NCBI RefSeq assembly: GCF_030656345.1
Contig: NZ_JAUSNR010000007.1
Span: forward strand, 1 to 64,000
Direction of reading: 5' to 3'
DNA: 64,000 bases
DNA from: Pseudotabrizicola sp.
Lineage (GTDB): Bacteria > Pseudomonadota > Alphaproteobacteria > Rhodobacterales > Rhodobacteraceae
Shown: piece by piece, positions 62,769 through 64,000 of the stretch
How positions within the stretch are numbered: position 1 is the first letter of the stretch
Layout of the letters: the number at the start of each line of letters is the position of its first letter
Translations under genes and position numbers: made by a program
Notes under the pieces: generated by a model
What the model saw: only the letters and a program-made list of their open reading frames with translations
Database searches by the model: none
What the model was told of the DNA's origin: nothing

Positions 62769-64000
62769 GGATTGATGGCAAGGGCCGGATCGACCGGACG
62801 CGGCCCGTCACCTTCAGCTTCGACGGGCGCAGCTATGCCGGGTACAAGGGTGATACGCTGGCCTCGGCCCTGATGGCCAATGATGTGCGGGTGGTGGGGC
62901 GCAGTTTCAAGTATCACCGCCCGCGCGGGATTTTGACCGCCGGGTCGGAAGAACCCAACGCGCTGGTCGAGATTGTCGGCCCCGCCAACCAGACCCCGAA
63001 CACGCGGGCGACCGTGCAGGAGCTGTTTGAGGGGCTGGTGGCGCGCAGCCAGAACCGTTGGCCATCTTTGCGCTTTGACGCGCTGGAGGTGAATGATCTG
63101 GCCGCGCCTTTGCTGTCGGCGGGGTTCTATTACAAGACCTTCATGTGGCCGCGCCGGTTCTGGGAAGGTATTTATGAGCCGCTGATCCGCCGGGCGGCGG
63201 GCTTGGGCAGCCTGTCGGGGCACCATGATGAGGGCGTCTATGAAAAGGCCTGGGCGCATTGTGATTTGCTGGTGATCGGGGCGGGGCCTGCGGGGCTGAT
63301 GGCGGCGCTGACGGCCGCGCGCGCCGGGGCGGATGTTATCCTGGCTGACGAGTCATCCGAGCCGGGGGGGCGGTTGCTGGCGGATGACGGCGTGATCGGC
63401 GATCTGCCCGCCGCGGGCTGGGTGGCCGGGGTGCTGGCCGAACTGGCCAGCCTGCCCAATGTGCGGGTGATGACGCGCACCACGGTGACCGGGGCCTATG
63501 ATGACGGCACTTACGGTGCGCTGGAGCGTGTGGGGCTGCACCGCCGCCCGCGCCCGAACCTGCCGCGCGAATGTTTCTGGCGGATCGTGGCCAAACGGTC
63601 AGTGCTGACGACGGGGGCTCTGGAGCGCGGGATTGCGTTTGAGGGCAATGACCGGCCGGGCGTGATGCTGGCATCGAGCCTGCCCGCCTATCTGAACCGC
63701 TATGGCGTGGTGCCGGGGCAGCGGGTGACGCTGTTTGGCAATAATGACAGCCTGCGCGGCGTCGCCCGCAGCCTGATGGCGGCGGGGGTGACGGTGGCGG
63801 CGATCATCGATCCGCGCGAGGATGCGCCGGACGAGCCGGGAACCACGGTACACAAGGGCGCGCAGGTGACGCGCGCCCGGGGCCGGATGGGCCTGCGCGA
63901 GGTTGTGGTGCGTGTGGGGGAGCGTGAGATTACGGTTGAGACGGATTGTCTGGGGGTATCAGGCGGCTGGAACCCGACGCTGCACCTGACCTGCCATCTG
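62765..64000 (+). CDS. soxA: sarcosine oxidase alpha subunit, 3' end missing
   Basis: The alpha subunit of sarcosine oxidase, starting at ATG 62765 (MRIDGKGRIDRTRP) and running off the right edge after 412 codons of about 1000. Residues 1-100 form the 2Fe-2S-like fold part (FDGRSYAGYKGDTLASALMAN, VVGRSFKYHRPRGILTAGSEEPNALVEI). The NAD(P)/FAD-binding fold begins CDLLVIGAGPAGLMAALTAARAGADVILADESSEPGGRL. The folate-binding C-terminal domain lies outside. The 4-base overlap with soxD matches typical soxBDAG order. Confidence 0.96.
   Translation, partial: MRIDGKGRIDRTRPVTFSFDGRSYAGYKGDTLASALMANDVRVVGRSFKYHRPRGILTAGSEEPNALVEIVGPANQTPNTRATVQELFEGLVARSQNRWPSLRFDALEVNDLAAPLLSAGFYYKTFMWPRRFWEGIYEPLIRRAAGLGSLSGHHDEGVYEKAWAHCDLLVIGAGPAGLMAALTAARAGADVILADESSEPGGRLLADDGVIGDLPAAGWVAGVLAELASLPNVRVMTRTTVTGAYDDGTYGALERVGLHRRPRPNLPRECFWRIVAKRSVLTTGALERGIAFEGNDRPGVMLASSLPAYLNRYGVVPGQRVTLFGNNDSLRGVARSLMAAGVTVAAIIDPREDAPDEPGTTVHKGAQVTRARGRMGLREVVVRVGEREITVETDCLGVSGGWNPTLHLTCHL

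Overview
The window is a stretch of GC-rich alphaproteobacterial chromosome, almost certainly from the order Rhodobacterales (Rhodobacter/Paracoccus/roseobacter relatives). This rests on protein similarity recalled from memory and on gene orders typical of the group: tolQRAB-pal-cpoB-tilS-ftsH, fhs-chorismate mutase-folD, hom-glpX-recJ-tRNA-Glu and soxB-soxD-soxA. I see no prophage, insertion sequence, CRISPR array or rRNA. The only RNA gene recognised is tRNA-Glu(UUC) at about 50.6 kb.

Layout. 0-5.2 kb: rpoD (cut by the left edge) and dnaG on the minus strand, an unrecognised gene, creA and a YbgC-type thioesterase. 5.4-7.2 kb: a minus-strand response regulator and histidine kinase lying between ybgC and tolQ. 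7.2-15.8 kb: the Tol-Pal envelope system with tilS and ftsH. 15.9-19.6 kb: a MOSC protein and a folate one-carbon block. 19.6-22.8 kb: PdeM endonuclease and DEXH helicase of the ligase-associated DNA-damage set. 22.9-33 kb: YmdB-like phosphoesterase, transporters, a phosphohexomutase, yebC, a sulfotransferase, a cold-shock gene, argO/argP and a second EamA permease.

33-50.4 kb is a surface-polysaccharide and secreted-protein region. It holds glf (UDP-galactofuranose), a sulfotransferase, a GT4 glycosyltransferase, a 1352-residue multidomain glycosyltransferase, a GT2 glycosyltransferase, two RTX proteins (one a serralysin-type metalloprotease) and a KpsE/KpsT/KpsM-type capsule exporter. A plausible reading is that the enzymes build a galactofuranose- and possibly sulfate-bearing polymer that the ABC exporter moves out, while the RTX proteins leave by a type I system encoded elsewhere. 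50.5-55.6 kb: tRNA-Glu, recJ, glpX, hom and a small lipoprotein. 56-59 kb: two TadE-like proteins and a TadG-like von Willebrand protein. 59.5-64 kb: glutamate dehydrogenase and sarcosine oxidase genes, with soxA cut by the right edge.

The most unusual item is the large glycosyltransferase at 36675-40733. Its N-terminus carries a galectin-like residue pattern, its middle is GT31-like (galactosyltransferase) and its C-terminus is GT92/GT2-like. Galectin plus GT31 is a combination I know from plant hydroxyproline O-galactosyltransferases. The second is a dispersed intergenic repeat with core GGAGTATTTnnnAAAGSTGCAA, found at five loci, twice as perfect inverted pairs that would fold as hairpins next to gene ends.
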